Positions 54,383-64,000 are shown, counted from the first letter of the stretch. The stretch is DNA of 64,000 nt from an uncultured Flavobacterium sp. (GCF_951805225.1 NZ_OX638201.1:6076001-6140000), one strand, 5' to 3'. Notes: generated from the letters alone by a model not told the origin. Made by a program: numbers and translations.

Positions 54383-57300
54383 ATGAGATATATACAACTT
54401 AAAATAGTGTTATGTTTTGTGCTATTTGCTTTCTTACCTTCCAAGATTTTTGCTCAAATTGAACAGAAAATAAATTTAGCAGGAATCGTTATTGGGGCAG
54501 AAGGAAAACCTCTTGAGAATGCAACGATTGTCAGCAAAGAAGATAATACTACAACAACTACCGATAATACGGGAAGCTACTCCATAAGTGTGACGCCTAA
54601 TACAGATCTAGAGATTAGCGCTATTGGTTATACGACACTTATAGTAAAAGCAACAATTGATATAAGCGATATAAATTTAGACAAAGAGAATTCAAATTTA
54701 GTTCAGATTGCTTTTAGAAAACAAGAAAGTAAGGATTTAATGGGCGCTATTTCCTTTGTAAATCTGCCTGAAATTTTAGATAAAAACTATACAACTTTTA
54801 GTTTAGACGGCGTTCAGGCTTTTGTTGGAGGATACAATAATGGCAATATCTGGGGAATGAATGGCTATTTAGTCTTAGTAGATGGAGTGCCTCGCGATAT
54901 TAATACAGTATTATCTACAGAAATTGAACAAATCACTTTTCTAAAAGGAGTTTCGGCAATTGCCCTTTATGGAAGCCGCGCTGCAAAAGGCGTAATTTAT
55001 ATTACAACCAAAAAAGGTAAAGTACAAAAGCAACAAATTACCACAAGATTTGATAATGGAATATCGATACCAAAGAGTCTTCCAAAATATTTAGGTTCTG
55101 CAGAATACATGCATTATTATAATCAGGCTCGTGCAAATGATGGTTTAGATCCAACCTATTCTGATGAAACCATTTATAATTATTCAACAGGCAAAAATCC
55201 ATATCGATATGCCGATGTTAATTACTATTCGCCAGAATACATTAAGAAATTTTATTTTAATTATGATGCAAATGTTGAGATAACAGGCGGAAATAAATCG
55301 GCTAGATATTATACGGTTGTCAATTTTTCGACACAAGAAGATCCTTTACAAGATTATGGTGAAGCTGCAAATAATAAAAACAATAGATTTAATGTGAGAG
55401 GAAATGTAGATCTTCGAATTAATGACCGTATTTCAGCAACAATTGGGGCAAATGCGATATACAGTAATTCAAGAGGAATAAATACAAACTACTGGAGCAG
55501 CGCAGCCATTTTGCGCCCTTATTTATTCAGTCCATTAGTACCAATTAGTATGATTGAACCTTCTGATGACGCATCAATGGCGCTTGTAAAAAACAGTAAT
55601 TATATAGTCGACGGACAATATTTATTAGGCGGTACACAACTTAATCCTACCAATCCTTTTGCCGCTATATATGCCGGAGGTCACAATACTTATATAAGTC
55701 GTCAGTTTCAGTTTAATACAGGTATTAATGTTGAGTTAGGCGATGTCATTAACGGATTGACATTTCGTACTGATTTTGGAGTTGATTATTCTAATTCATA
55801 CAACCAATCTTATAATAATAGTTATGCGACTTATGAAGCATCATGGAATAATTATGCCGGAAAGGATCAGATTACATCTTTAACAAAGTATGGGAAAGAT
55901 TCAAAAACGGGAATTGAAAATATCAGCGGAAGCGCACTTTCTCAAACCGTTTCTTTTTCGGCACAGTTTAATTATGTGAAAAAAATAAATGAACATAATA
56001 ATGTATCAGCAATGCTTATTGGTTCAGGATTTCAGCAGAGTTTTTCTGGTGTATATCACAAAACGAGTAATGCTAATTTAGGTTTGAATTTAGCGTATAA
56101 TTTTGATCAAAAATACTTTGCAGAATTTAACGGAGCATTTGTGCATTCGGCGAAATTTGCTGAAGGCAACCGTGAAGCATTTTCTCCTACAATGACTTTA
56201 GGATGGAAATTATCTGAAGAAAATTTCCTGAAAGACCTGACAGCTGTTAATAGTTTAAAATTGAATGTTTCGGCAGGAGTTTTAAATACAGATTTAGATG
56301 TTTCAAATTATTATTTATACGAAAGTATCTACAGTCAAACTGATGGAGCGTGGTTTAGTTGGAGAGATGGAGCTCTTAACAGAAGTACTGATGCCAGAAG
56401 AGGTGAAAATTTAAACTTAGGTTTTGCAAAGAGAAAAGAGTTGAGTGTTGGATTAGAAGGAGTATTCTTTAAAAACTTCATCACTTTAAATACGAACTTT
56501 TTTGCCAATGAAGTTACCGGAAATGTTATTCAGGCTTCAACTTTATATCCAAATTATTTTGTTACAAACTTTCCTAACACTTCATTTCTACCTTATATTA
56601 ATTATAATAATGATAAACGTATTGGATTTGATTTTGATATTAGATTTAATAAAAAAGTCGGAAATGTAGATTTAGCACTTGGATTCACAGGAACTTATAT
56701 AGATACAGAAGCGACAAAGAGAGCCGAATTATACGATGATAATTATCAAAACAGACAAGGCAAAGCTTTAGATGCGCTTTGGGGACTTAGAAGCGCTGGC
56801 TTTTTTAGAGATGCGCAAGATATTTCCAGTTCACCTTCTCAAACTTTCGGACAAGTCAAACCAGGAGATATTAAATATATAGATCAAAACGGTGATGGCA
56901 TTATCGATATTAGAGACGAAGTTTATTTAGGTAAAGCAGGCTGGAATGGAGCGCCATTTACATTTGGAATTAATTTTACTTCAAAATGGAATAATTTTAC
57001 TTTTTTCACAATTTTCACAGGACAAACAGGCGCTTATGCGATGAAAAACAGTTCGTATTTTTTGATGGATGGTGAAGATAAATATTCAATTAACGTGCGC
57101 GATAGTTGGACAGAAGCGAATAAAGATACAGCACTCTATCCAAGGTTAACTTCACTTAACAGCGATAATAATTTCCGTTCATCAGATTTTTGGATCTATA
57201 GTACAAATAGAGTAAATCTTTCTAAAGTACAGCTTACATACGATTTTCCAAAAAAGACACTTCAAAAAACTTTTTTCAATGAACTGAGTGTTTATGCACT

Positions 57301-57409
57301 TGGAGCTAATCTTTTAACGCTGTCTAAAAACAGAGATATCATGGAATTAAGTATTGGAAATGCTCCACAAACCAGATATTATAACCTTGGTCTTAAAGCA
57401 TTATTTTAA
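54383..57409 (+). CDS. xusC: Second SusC-like TonB-dependent transporter of the xylan cluster
   Basis: 1008 residues; signal peptide about 1-25 (SKIFAQ); regulatory-like domain about 32-105 (GIVIGAEGKPLENATIVS, DNTGSYSISV); plug with YLVLVDGVPRDI and ALYGSRAAKGVIYITTKKG; barrel ending LGLKALF. The stretch where a TonB box is expected (NSNLVQIAFRKQESKDLMGA) is unlike the EVVVxGYG form of the other two SusC proteins in the window. It differs widely from xusA in sequence, so the two probably take different oligosaccharides. Confidence 0.92.
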   Translation: MRYIQLKIVLCFVLFAFLPSKIFAQIEQKINLAGIVIGAEGKPLENATIVSKEDNTTTTTDNTGSYSISVTPNTDLEISAIGYTTLIVKATIDISDINLDKENSNLVQIAFRKQESKDLMGAISFVNLPEILDKNYTTFSLDGVQAFVGGYNNGNIWGMNGYLVLVDGVPRDINTVLSTEIEQITFLKGVSAIALYGSRAAKGVIYITTKKGKVQKQQITTRFDNGISIPKSLPKYLGSAEYMHYYNQARANDGLDPTYSDETIYNYSTGKNPYRYADVNYYSPEYIKKFYFNYDANVEITGGNKSARYYTVVNFSTQEDPLQDYGEAANNKNNRFNVRGNVDLRINDRISATIGANAIYSNSRGINTNYWSSAAILRPYLFSPLVPISMIEPSDDASMALVKNSNYIVDGQYLLGGTQLNPTNPFAAIYAGGHNTYISRQFQFNTGINVELGDVINGLTFRTDFGVDYSNSYNQSYNNSYATYEASWNNYAGKDQITSLTKYGKDSKTGIENISGSALSQTVSFSAQFNYVKKINEHNNVSAMLIGSGFQQSFSGVYHKTSNANLGLNLAYNFDQKYFAEFNGAFVHSAKFAEGNREAFSPTMTLGWKLSEENFLKDLTAVNSLKLNVSAGVLNTDLDVSNYYLYESIYSQTDGAWFSWRDGALNRSTDARRGENLNLGFAKRKELSVGLEGVFFKNFITLNTNFFANEVTGNVIQASTLYPNYFVTNFPNTSFLPYINYNNDKRIGFDFDIRFNKKVGNVDLALGFTGTYIDTEATKRAELYDDNYQNRQGKALDALWGLRSAGFFRDAQDISSSPSQTFGQVKPGDIKYIDQNGDGIIDIRDEVYLGKAGWNGAPFTFGINFTSKWNNFTFFTIFTGQTGAYAMKNSSYFLMDGEDKYSINVRDSWTEANKDTALYPRLTSLNSDNNFRSSDFWIYSTNRVNLSKVQLTYDFPKKTLQKTFFNELSVYALGANLLTLSKNRDIMELSIGNAPQTRYYNLGLKALF

Positions 57410-57436
57410 AATCAAAAACCACTTAATTTAAATATT

Positions 57437-59173
57437 ATGAAAGTAAAAATAGTATTTTTTATATCAGTTCTGTTTGTTTTTAGTAGCTGTGATGATTTGA
57501 TTGATCCGGCAATAGAAAATAACAGAGGACTTAAAGATATGTATGCAGAAGCTGAATATGCACAAGGAATTCTTCTGAATGCTTATACAAGACTTCCTGG
57601 AAATTCCTGGTCATTTAATGATGTTGCAACAGATGATGCTGTCACGAATGATATTTCAAGCAATTATCTTAAAATAGCAACAGGTCAATGGACATCAAAC
57701 TTTAACCCGTTAGATCAATGGTCAAATTCAAGATCAGCCATTCAGTATTTGAATATTTTTCTGGCTGAAGCTCCAAAAGTACAATGGGCAAAAGATCAAA
57801 ATGTAAGCCTTTTATTTAAAGACCGTTTGATGGGTGAAGCTTATGGATTAAGAGCTTTGTACATGTATTATTTGTTGCAGGCTCATGCAGGAACCGCTAC
57901 TAATGATCAATTATTAGGAGTGCCAATTTTATTGGAGCCGGAAACGGCAAGTTCAAACTTTAATGTTGCCCGTTCATCTTTTGAAGATTGTATGAAACAA
58001 TTGTATAGTGATGTAAAAAAAGCGACAGAATTGCTTCCGTTAGATTTTGAAGACGCTTCAACATTACCTGCAGGTCAAAATAATTTAAATGATTATAATC
58101 GTGTTTTTGGACAATATGCGAGACAAAGAATGTCTTCCAGAATTGCACAAGTTGTAAGAGCACAAGCAGCTTTATTGGCCGCTAGTCCAGCTTTTAGTAC
58201 AGGAAACACAACAACTTGGGAAGATGCAGCTAAATATTCAGGCGCATTATTGAACCTGAATGGAGGAGTTTTAGGAATTGCTTCTAATGGATTAAACTGG
58301 TTCAGCGATGTTGAAGAGTTAAAAGCTATGGGCGCCGGAATTAATCCTCCGGAAATTCTTTGGAGAAGTGATATTGCGGATAGTAATAATTTAGAAAGTG
58401 ACAATTTTCCTCCAACGCTGTTTGGAAAAGGACGTATCAATCCAACGCAAAATTTGGTGGATGCTTTCCCGATGGCAAACGGTTATCCTATTACAGATGC
58501 CAGCGGTAATTATGATGCAACAAAGCCTTATGAAAACCGTGATCCTCGTTTGAAAAAATTCATTTTAGTAAACCAGTCAACTGCCGGAGTGAGCAATTCT
58601 GTAATTACAACAGCTAGTGATGGTACAACAAATGATGCCTTAAACAAGGTTGGTACATCAACTCGTACGGGATATTATATGAGAAAATTATTGAGACAAG
58701 ATGTGAATTTAAATCCAACTTCAATTAATAATCAGAGACATTATAAACCACGAATGAGATATACTGAATTGTATCTTATTTATGCCGAAGCTGCAAATGA
58801 AGCCTGGGGACCAACAGCAACAGGTTCTATAGGATTTTCTGCCTATGATGTTGTTAAGGCTTTAAGAAAAAGAGCCGGAATAGTTCAGCCTGATCCTTAT
58901 TTGGAAACCATTAAAGGAGATAAAACGGAAATGCGCAACCTAATTAGAAATGAGCGTCGTTTAGAGCTATGTTTTGAAGGGTTTAGATTTTGGGATTTAC
59001 GCAGATGGAATTCAAGCTTAAATGCTTCAGCAAATGGAGATAAAATCCAAGGCGGCGTTCATCAAAAAATTACTGTAGAAAGCAGACTTTATACAGAGTA
59101 TATGAAATATGGACCTATTCCATACTCAGAAGCGCTTAAGTTTAATGCTTTACTGCAAAACAAGGGATGGTAG
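57437..59173 (+). CDS. xusD: Second SusD-like lipoprotein of the xylan cluster
   Basis: 578 residues. Lipoprotein signal ending SSC with Cys18. SusD marks are DRLMGEAYGLRALYMYYLLQAHAG, MRYTELYLIYAEAANEAWG, and the C-terminal RNERRLELCFEGFRFWDLRRW and GPIPYSEA motifs. It pairs with the transporter 27 bp upstream and precedes xusE by 52 bp. Confidence 0.92.
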   Translation: MKVKIVFFISVLFVFSSCDDLIDPAIENNRGLKDMYAEAEYAQGILLNAYTRLPGNSWSFNDVATDDAVTNDISSNYLKIATGQWTSNFNPLDQWSNSRSAIQYLNIFLAEAPKVQWAKDQNVSLLFKDRLMGEAYGLRALYMYYLLQAHAGTATNDQLLGVPILLEPETASSNFNVARSSFEDCMKQLYSDVKKATELLPLDFEDASTLPAGQNNLNDYNRVFGQYARQRMSSRIAQVVRAQAALLAASPAFSTGNTTTWEDAAKYSGALLNLNGGVLGIASNGLNWFSDVEELKAMGAGINPPEILWRSDIADSNNLESDNFPPTLFGKGRINPTQNLVDAFPMANGYPITDASGNYDATKPYENRDPRLKKFILVNQSTAGVSNSVITTASDGTTNDALNKVGTSTRTGYYMRKLLRQDVNLNPTSINNQRHYKPRMRYTELYLIYAEAANEAWGPTATGSIGFSAYDVVKALRKRAGIVQPDPYLETIKGDKTEMRNLIRNERRLELCFEGFRFWDLRRWNSSLNASANGDKIQGGVHQKITVESRLYTEYMKYGPIPYSEALKFNALLQNKGW

Positions 59174-59225
59174 AACATTAAGGTTCTGCTTAGTGAAAAT
59201 GGAAATTTAATATAATTAAAGAAAA

Positions 59226-60257
59226 ATGAAAAACAGAATATTATTAATGCTAACAGCTGTATTTGTATCCATGATTTCATGTACAAATCAAGATACGGAA
59301 TTTGATAATTACGATCATCAGTCGGTTTATTTTGCGTATCAATTCCCTGTCAGAACGATAACATTAGGAGAAGATATATTTGATACCACTTTAGACAATC
59401 AGCACAAGTGTAAAATAATGGGAACTCTGGGAGGTGTTTATCAAAATGATAAAGACGTAACTATTGATATTGCTGTTGCAAATTCGTTGCCTGTTGGTTT
59501 CTTATTTAATGCCGGCGAAAATGAAATTGTTCCTATGCCAAGTAATTATTATACACTTTCGAGTGATAAGATTGTGATCCCAAAAGGTCAGATTACGGGT
59601 GGCGTTGAGGTACAATTATCTGATGCTTTTTTTGCAGATCCTCAATCGATAAGAAAGACATACGTTATTCCTATCGAAATGAAAAAAGTAGTTAATGCTG
59701 ATTCTATACTTTCCGGAAAAGCTTTAGTTCCCAATCCGTTAAAACTGCAAAAGACAGACTGGAGCGTTGCGCCCAAAGATTATATTTTATACGCCATAAA
59801 GTATATAAATACCTGGGATGCTAATTATTTAAGAAGAGGCAAAGATGTTATTACCGGAAATAATGGAAATACGGCACTCAATAAAACAGTTGTCAGACAT
59901 AATACCTATGTAGAACAAGATCAGGTTTCCAAAATTAATACACTCTCCTTAAATATCATTGATTTTCCTGTTACTATCAAAGATGCTAATGGAGTTAATG
60001 TCAATTTTAATCTCGTACTCACATTTGATAATGAAAATAAATGTACGATCTCAGGAAGCAGTACATCGTATTCAGCAAGCGGAACAGGTATGTATGTAAA
60101 AAAAGGAGAAAAAAATAGCTGGGGAAGTAAAGACCGCGATGCCCTTTATCTTGATTATAAAGTAAATTTTCAAGATTTTAATGTAGCCACAAAAGACACA
60201 TTAGTATTACGTGACAGAGGAGTAACAGCGGCGGTTTATAATCCCGTTAAAAAATAA
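59226..60257 (+). CDS. xusE: XusE-like surface lipoprotein (DUF1735/DUF5627 type)
   Basis: 343 residues. Lipoprotein signal ending ISC with Cys19. Residues about 25-165 look like the DUF1735-type beta-sandwich found in many PUL surface glycan-binding proteins (QSVYFAYQFPVRTITLGED, KIVIPKGQ). Residues about 175-340 match the DUF5627-type C-terminal domain (DYILYAIKYINTWDANYLRRG). There are no catalytic signatures. By position, between xusD and GH10, it is the XusE equivalent and probably helps hold xylan at the cell surface. The exact ligand is inferred. Confidence 0.82.
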   Translation: MKNRILLMLTAVFVSMISCTNQDTEFDNYDHQSVYFAYQFPVRTITLGEDIFDTTLDNQHKCKIMGTLGGVYQNDKDVTIDIAVANSLPVGFLFNAGENEIVPMPSNYYTLSSDKIVIPKGQITGGVEVQLSDAFFADPQSIRKTYVIPIEMKKVVNADSILSGKALVPNPLKLQKTDWSVAPKDYILYAIKYINTWDANYLRRGKDVITGNNGNTALNKTVVRHNTYVEQDQVSKINTLSLNIIDFPVTIKDANGVNVNFNLVLTFDNENKCTISGSSTSYSASGTGMYVKKGEKNSWGSKDRDALYLDYKVNFQDFNVATKDTLVLRDRGVTAAVYNPVKK

Positions 60258-60274
60258 TTTAAAAATTAAAGAAG

Positions 60275-61948
60275 ATGAATAAATTATATAAAATAGGACT
60301 ATTGTCTTCAGTTTTGATGATGGCTGCATCCTGTACAAACGATAATACTTTAAAGTACAATTATGATAAACCTGCAAGTATTGCCAATCAGGAAGAAATT
60401 AATGCCTATTCTGATTTAAAAAGCTATATAAATCGAAGTGCTAATCCTAATTTTAAATTAGGTGCCGGTATTTCATTATCTGATTATACAAGTAAAAGTT
60501 TAATGTATAGAGTCGTCAACAAGAATTTTGATGAGATTACGCTGGGTTATGAAATGAAATATGGTGCAATAGTAAAATCAGACGGAAAACTTGATCTTGA
60601 CAATGTCAACAAATTATTAAAGGCAGCAACTGAAGCAACTGTTTCGGTTTTTGGACACACTCTTTGCTGGCACGCCAATCAAAATGCCGCTTATCTAAAT
60701 AAGTTGATTGCACCGGATATTTTATCAACAACAGGTCCGGGTTGGGATCTGGTAACCGGGGCAGATTTTGAAACTGCAGACGCATCAAATTATCAATACA
60801 ATTCTAATGTTGTGGCATCTTTTACAGCTGCAGGTCAGGGCGCAAATGGAGTAGGAAGAGCTTTAAAGCTAAATAACGCAGTTGTTCGTGCCAATGATTG
60901 GGAAGCGCAGTTGTACTTAAAGTTTTCTCCTGCTGTACAAGTAGGCGAAAAATATACCCTTAAAATGGATGTGCGTGCAGATGTTGAAGCATCTTCTCCT
61001 ACGCAGGCACAAATCACTCCGGGTAATTATAAACATTGGGATTTCTTTGGAGCAATTACTTACACAACCTCTTGGACAACTTATACTAAAGAGATTACTG
61101 TTACTACTGAAATGGCAAACTGCGGAGCAATAGCTTTTAATCTTGGTAAGACTGCAACTAATTTTTATTTCGACAATATAACCTTGAAAAAGTATAATGC
61201 GACCGGCAGTATTCAGACAAAAGAAAAAACACCAGAAGAGAAGAAGACTATTATTGGTGACGCGTTGGATAAGTGGATCACAGGAATGGTTAAAAACTGC
61301 GCTCCATATGTCAAAGCCTGGGATGTTGTTAATGAACCAATGGATGATGGAAATCCTTATGAATTAAAAACAGGTGTTGGCAAAATAAATATGGCTTCGG
61401 ATGAATTTTACTGGCAAGATTATATGGGAAAAGATTATGCTGTGGAAGCATTTAGACTTGCCAGAAAAAGCGGTAATTCAACAGATAAATTATTCATAAA
61501 TGACTACAATCTGGAATATAGTACTGATAAATGCAAAGGCCTTATTCAATATGTAAATTATATTGAAAGTAAAGGAGAAAAAGTAGATGGAATAGGAACT
61601 CAAATGCATATTAGTATCAATTCTGACAAAGATAAAATCAATACAATGTTCAAATTACTGGCTGCAACCGGAAAGCTTATAAAAGTTTCAGAACTGGATG
61701 TTGCCGCTGGGCTTAATCCTTCGGAATCTGATCTTAAAAAACAAGCAGATATGTATAAATATGTTGTGGATATGTATGTGAAAAACATTCCGGCAAATCA
61801 GAGATACGGAATCACTGTTTGGGGATTAACGGACAGTAAATCAGATTCTTCGTGGTTGCCAGGACAACATCAGGGTTTGTGGGATATTAATTTTACCCGT
61901 AAGTTTTCTTATGCAAGTTTTGCCGAAGGACTTAAAGGTGTGAAGTAA
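60275..61948 (+). CDS. GH10 endo-xylanase lipoprotein with an inserted CBM
   Basis: 557 residues; lipoprotein Cys20 (AASC). A GH10 barrel split by a carbohydrate-binding insertion. The first part ends at SVFGHTLCWHANQNA; residues about 147-308 form a CBM4/9-type beta-sandwich (GWDLVTGADFE, FDNITLKKYN); the barrel then resumes with acid/base Glu354 in AWDVVNEPM and nucleophile Glu473 in KVSELDVAAG. This split layout is typical of the surface xylanase of Bacteroidota xylan loci (Xyn10C of P. bryantii, Xyn10A of B. ovatus). It lies 17 bp after xusE and would make the oligosaccharides imported by XusA and XusC. Confidence 0.95.
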   Translation: MNKLYKIGLLSSVLMMAASCTNDNTLKYNYDKPASIANQEEINAYSDLKSYINRSANPNFKLGAGISLSDYTSKSLMYRVVNKNFDEITLGYEMKYGAIVKSDGKLDLDNVNKLLKAATEATVSVFGHTLCWHANQNAAYLNKLIAPDILSTTGPGWDLVTGADFETADASNYQYNSNVVASFTAAGQGANGVGRALKLNNAVVRANDWEAQLYLKFSPAVQVGEKYTLKMDVRADVEASSPTQAQITPGNYKHWDFFGAITYTTSWTTYTKEITVTTEMANCGAIAFNLGKTATNFYFDNITLKKYNATGSIQTKEKTPEEKKTIIGDALDKWITGMVKNCAPYVKAWDVVNEPMDDGNPYELKTGVGKINMASDEFYWQDYMGKDYAVEAFRLARKSGNSTDKLFINDYNLEYSTDKCKGLIQYVNYIESKGEKVDGIGTQMHISINSDKDKINTMFKLLAATGKLIKVSELDVAAGLNPSESDLKKQADMYKYVVDMYVKNIPANQRYGITVWGLTDSKSDSSWLPGQHQGLWDINFTRKFSYASFAEGLKGVK

Positions 61949-61953
61949 CAATT

Positions 61954-62223
61954 ATGAAATTCGATTAATTATTTACAGGAATATTTTTGCTTGCATTTTT
62001 AAGTTGTAGAAAAGATGATATTCCTGTAAAGGAAATATCTCTAATTGAGGCTTGCGTTATCGTGGCCTCAAAAAACTCCGCAGTAAAATCCTGAAAGCAA
62101 GTTTTTGAAAGCCCCTTGCGGCAATAAAGTTTTAAGTAACCAATCACTCCAAGTTTTTTAGAGGTTTTCATTGCTGAATTGACAGTAAAAAATCTACTAA
62201 AAGGTGAAGAGTATATTTATTAA
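61954..62223 (+). pseudogene. Decayed small lipoprotein gene
   Basis: Six bases after the GH10 stop an ATG reads MKFD then TAA. In the same frame this continues LFTGIFLLAFLSCRKDDIP, which looks like a lipoprotein signal with its lipobox Cys, for about 30 more codons before further stops. At the far end a different frame reads FIAELTVKNLLKGEEYIY and stops at 62221-62223. The parts look like the start and end of one inactivated lipoprotein gene, but the middle is not interpretable. The family is unknown. Confidence 0.4.
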
Positions 62224-62239
62224 TTAAACCATTTATATT

Positions 62240-64000
62240 ATGAAAAGATTTCAAAAATTACTGTTTCTATTTTTAGTGTTTATTCCCCAAATACAATTGT
62301 TTGCATGGCCAGGAATGCCACTGCCTCCGCTGCATGTTGAAGGCAAAAATTTAAAAGATCCTTGCGGAAAAAACATTTTACTACACGGTGTTGCCATAAC
62401 TCCCAGTCCGTGGTTTAATGGTTGCTCTTATAATCAATGTCGTTGGGATAACTATAATGTTCAAGGTTGCCTAAATTATAATAATGCCGTTATGGATGCG
62501 CTCACAGACACCAATAACGGATGGAAATTAAATTATATAAGACTTCACATTGACCCTTACTGGACCAATACACCTGGTTGTACAGCAGCAGAAAATGATA
62601 TCTCATGCTTTGATTACAATAGATTAGTAACTTATGTAAATCAAGTTATAATCCCTTTAATAAATCATGCCAGAAGCAGAGGGCTCTATGTTGTCCTTCG
62701 TCCTCCCGGCGTATCTCCTCAGCGAATTGCTTTTGGAGATAATTATCATAATTATTTAAGAAAGGTATGGCAATATCTATCGAACCATCCAAATTTAAAG
62801 AATGTCGATAATGTTATGTTTGAAATAGCCAATGAACCTATAGAAATACTTGGGACAAATGGAAATTGGGGTGCAACGGGCGATGAGCATTTTGCAGCTT
62901 TGCATAATTACTTTCAGGATTTAGTAAATATAATTAAAGGTAATGGTGCAAATAATGTTTGCTGGATACCGGGAACTGGATATCAATCGCATTACCAAGG
63001 ATATCCAAACCATTTGATAACAGGAGGAAATATAGGTTATGCTGTGCATGTTTATCCGGGATATTGGGGAGCTAATGCAGAAAATACCACTAGTTTTAAT
63101 AATGCCTGGAATGCTAACGTGCAGCCAATTGCTAATGTAGCACCAATTATGATAACAGAAACGGATTGGTCGCCTAACGGCTCCGGAACTTGGGGAACTG
63201 GTACAACAAGTGGTTTTGGTCTTAATATGAAAGGCAGAATTGATGCTACAGGAAATTGTAGTTGGAATGTACTTCAACCAGAAGACTTGATAACTAACGC
63301 AGATCCGTATAATGTTACAACTGCTTTCAACAACAATTGGGAAGCTTGTGCTGCACCGGTTAAGCAATGGTTTGCTGCATATGCAAATAATAATGTACCA
63401 TCACAAACCTGTGCTACGACTTCACTTGTAAATAATGGTGTTTATGAAATTGAATTTAAAACAAATTCAAGTAAAGTAATAGATCTTAAATATGGGACTA
63501 ATTCAAATGGTGCTGTAATTCATCCTTGGGATAGATTAGGAGGAACAGCACAACAATGGATTGCTGTTGATGCTGGAAATGGCTATTGGCGTTTTAAATC
63601 AAATGCAAGTGCTACAGGACGTGTAATAGATCTTGAGAGCGCAGATCCAACAAATGGAAAATCGATAAGACTTTGGGATGATTATAATAATGATGCTCAA
63701 AAATGGTTAGTAACCGATGTTGGTAATGGTTATTATAGCATAAAATCAGCCGTAAATACATCAAAAAGTTGGGACGTTTCTAATTGTAATATGGATGGCT
63801 CAGCAAATCTTCAGCTTTGGGAATATTACGGAACTTCGTGTCAATTGTTTAAGTTTAATAAAATAGGAAGTACTTCAAAAAGTGCAGAGGCGAAAAATGC
63901 TTTAGCAGATAATATAAAAATAGATACCGATGTTCAAGTATATCCTAATCCATCAAAGGGCGGAGAGTTTAATATTTATTTTGCTTCAGAGTCAGACGAA
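62240..64000 (+). CDS. GH5 glycoside hydrolase with ricin-type lectin domain and T9SS signal, 3' partial
   Basis: The frame is open for 587 codons to the window edge. Signal peptide about 1-22 (IQLFA). A GH5-type barrel spans about 30-385, with acid/base Glu199 in VMFEIANEPIE and nucleophile Glu307 in MITETDWSPNG; HVYPGYWG precedes the latter. Several Cys pairs near residues 62-77 are unusual. Residues about 395-545 form a ricin B/CBM13-like beta-trefoil with repeated QQW/QKW motifs (GGTAQQWIAVD, NNDAQKWLVTD). The last visible part, VQVYPNPSKGGEFNIYF, is the start of a type IX secretion C-terminal domain. It is probably a secreted endo-glycanase on plant cell wall, perhaps a xylanase; the GH5 subfamily was not identified. 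Confidence 0.85.
   Translation, partial: MKRFQKLLFLFLVFIPQIQLFAWPGMPLPPLHVEGKNLKDPCGKNILLHGVAITPSPWFNGCSYNQCRWDNYNVQGCLNYNNAVMDALTDTNNGWKLNYIRLHIDPYWTNTPGCTAAENDISCFDYNRLVTYVNQVIIPLINHARSRGLYVVLRPPGVSPQRIAFGDNYHNYLRKVWQYLSNHPNLKNVDNVMFEIANEPIEILGTNGNWGATGDEHFAALHNYFQDLVNIIKGNGANNVCWIPGTGYQSHYQGYPNHLITGGNIGYAVHVYPGYWGANAENTTSFNNAWNANVQPIANVAPIMITETDWSPNGSGTWGTGTTSGFGLNMKGRIDATGNCSWNVLQPEDLITNADPYNVTTAFNNNWEACAAPVKQWFAAYANNNVPSQTCATTSLVNNGVYEIEFKTNSSKVIDLKYGTNSNGAVIHPWDRLGGTAQQWIAVDAGNGYWRFKSNASATGRVIDLESADPTNGKSIRLWDDYNNDAQKWLVTDVGNGYYSIKSAVNTSKSWDVSNCNMDGSANLQLWEYYGTSCQLFKFNKIGSTSKSAEAKNALADNIKIDTDVQVYPNPSKGGEFNIYFASESDE

Noticed and set aside
62921..63367. 148-codon minus-strand frame opposite the GH5 gene
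   Set aside because: It is antisense to clear GH5 coding sequence and its serine-, isoleucine- and cysteine-rich product resembles no family.

Overview
The window is AT-rich and carries SusC/SusD pairs, a one-protein hybrid two-component sensor, TAnnTTTG-type -7 promoter elements, lipoprotein signals ending in SxC, and one protein with an apparent type IX secretion C-terminal domain. Together these point to a member of the Bacteroidota, most likely Flavobacterium or a close relative. Nearly every gene serves the breakdown and catabolism of xylan (glucuronoarabinoxylan). No rRNA, tRNA, CRISPR or phage genes were found.

Layout. (1) 1-12962: glucuronate and xylose catabolism. GH67 alpha-glucuronidase (5' end cut by the window), an SDR dehydrogenase, mannonate dehydratase (uxuA), a GH10 xylanase lipoprotein, a GPH-family sugar symporter, a cytoplasmic GH43, a Nudix-type regulator, xylB, xylA and a transaldolase, closed by a terminator at 12926. 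(2) 13151-34623: a promoter with an operator-like element and a structured leader, then exported enzymes (GH43, XynE-like SGNH esterase, CE6-CE1 double esterase, GH115, GH95, GH43, GH3, GH97), ending in the hybrid sensor/regulator and a terminator. (3) 35214-39812: a susCD pair with its own promoter and terminator. (4) 40509-41975, minus strand: a second GPH symporter. (5) 42632-48479: a near-copy of the promoter and start of the leader seen at 13151, then GH97, GH43, GH8 and CBM48-CE1. (6) 48851-64000: a small ORF, then the core xylan cluster susC-susD-susC-susD-xusE-GH10 (xusABCDE type), a decayed lipoprotein gene, and a GH5 with a ricin-type lectin domain and T9SS signal that runs off the window.

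How it fits together (inference from families). XusB, XusD and XusE with the surface GH10 would bind and cut xylan. XusA and XusC would import oligosaccharides. Exported esterases, GH115, GH67, GH95, GH97, GH43, GH3 and GH8 would strip side chains and trim the backbone. The GPH symporters would bring products across the inner membrane. Xylose would go through XylA, XylB and Tal. Glucuronate would go through the SDR and UxuA, but no uronate isomerase is present here.

The most interesting non-coding signal is a conserved element of about 29 bp (core ACAACCGATTG) at 5652, 13151 and 42632. In the last two copies it overlaps the -33 box of a near-identical promoter that drives a short leader ending in an intrinsic terminator. 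The intergenic regions also hold several families of palindromic dispersed repeats, one nested inside another.
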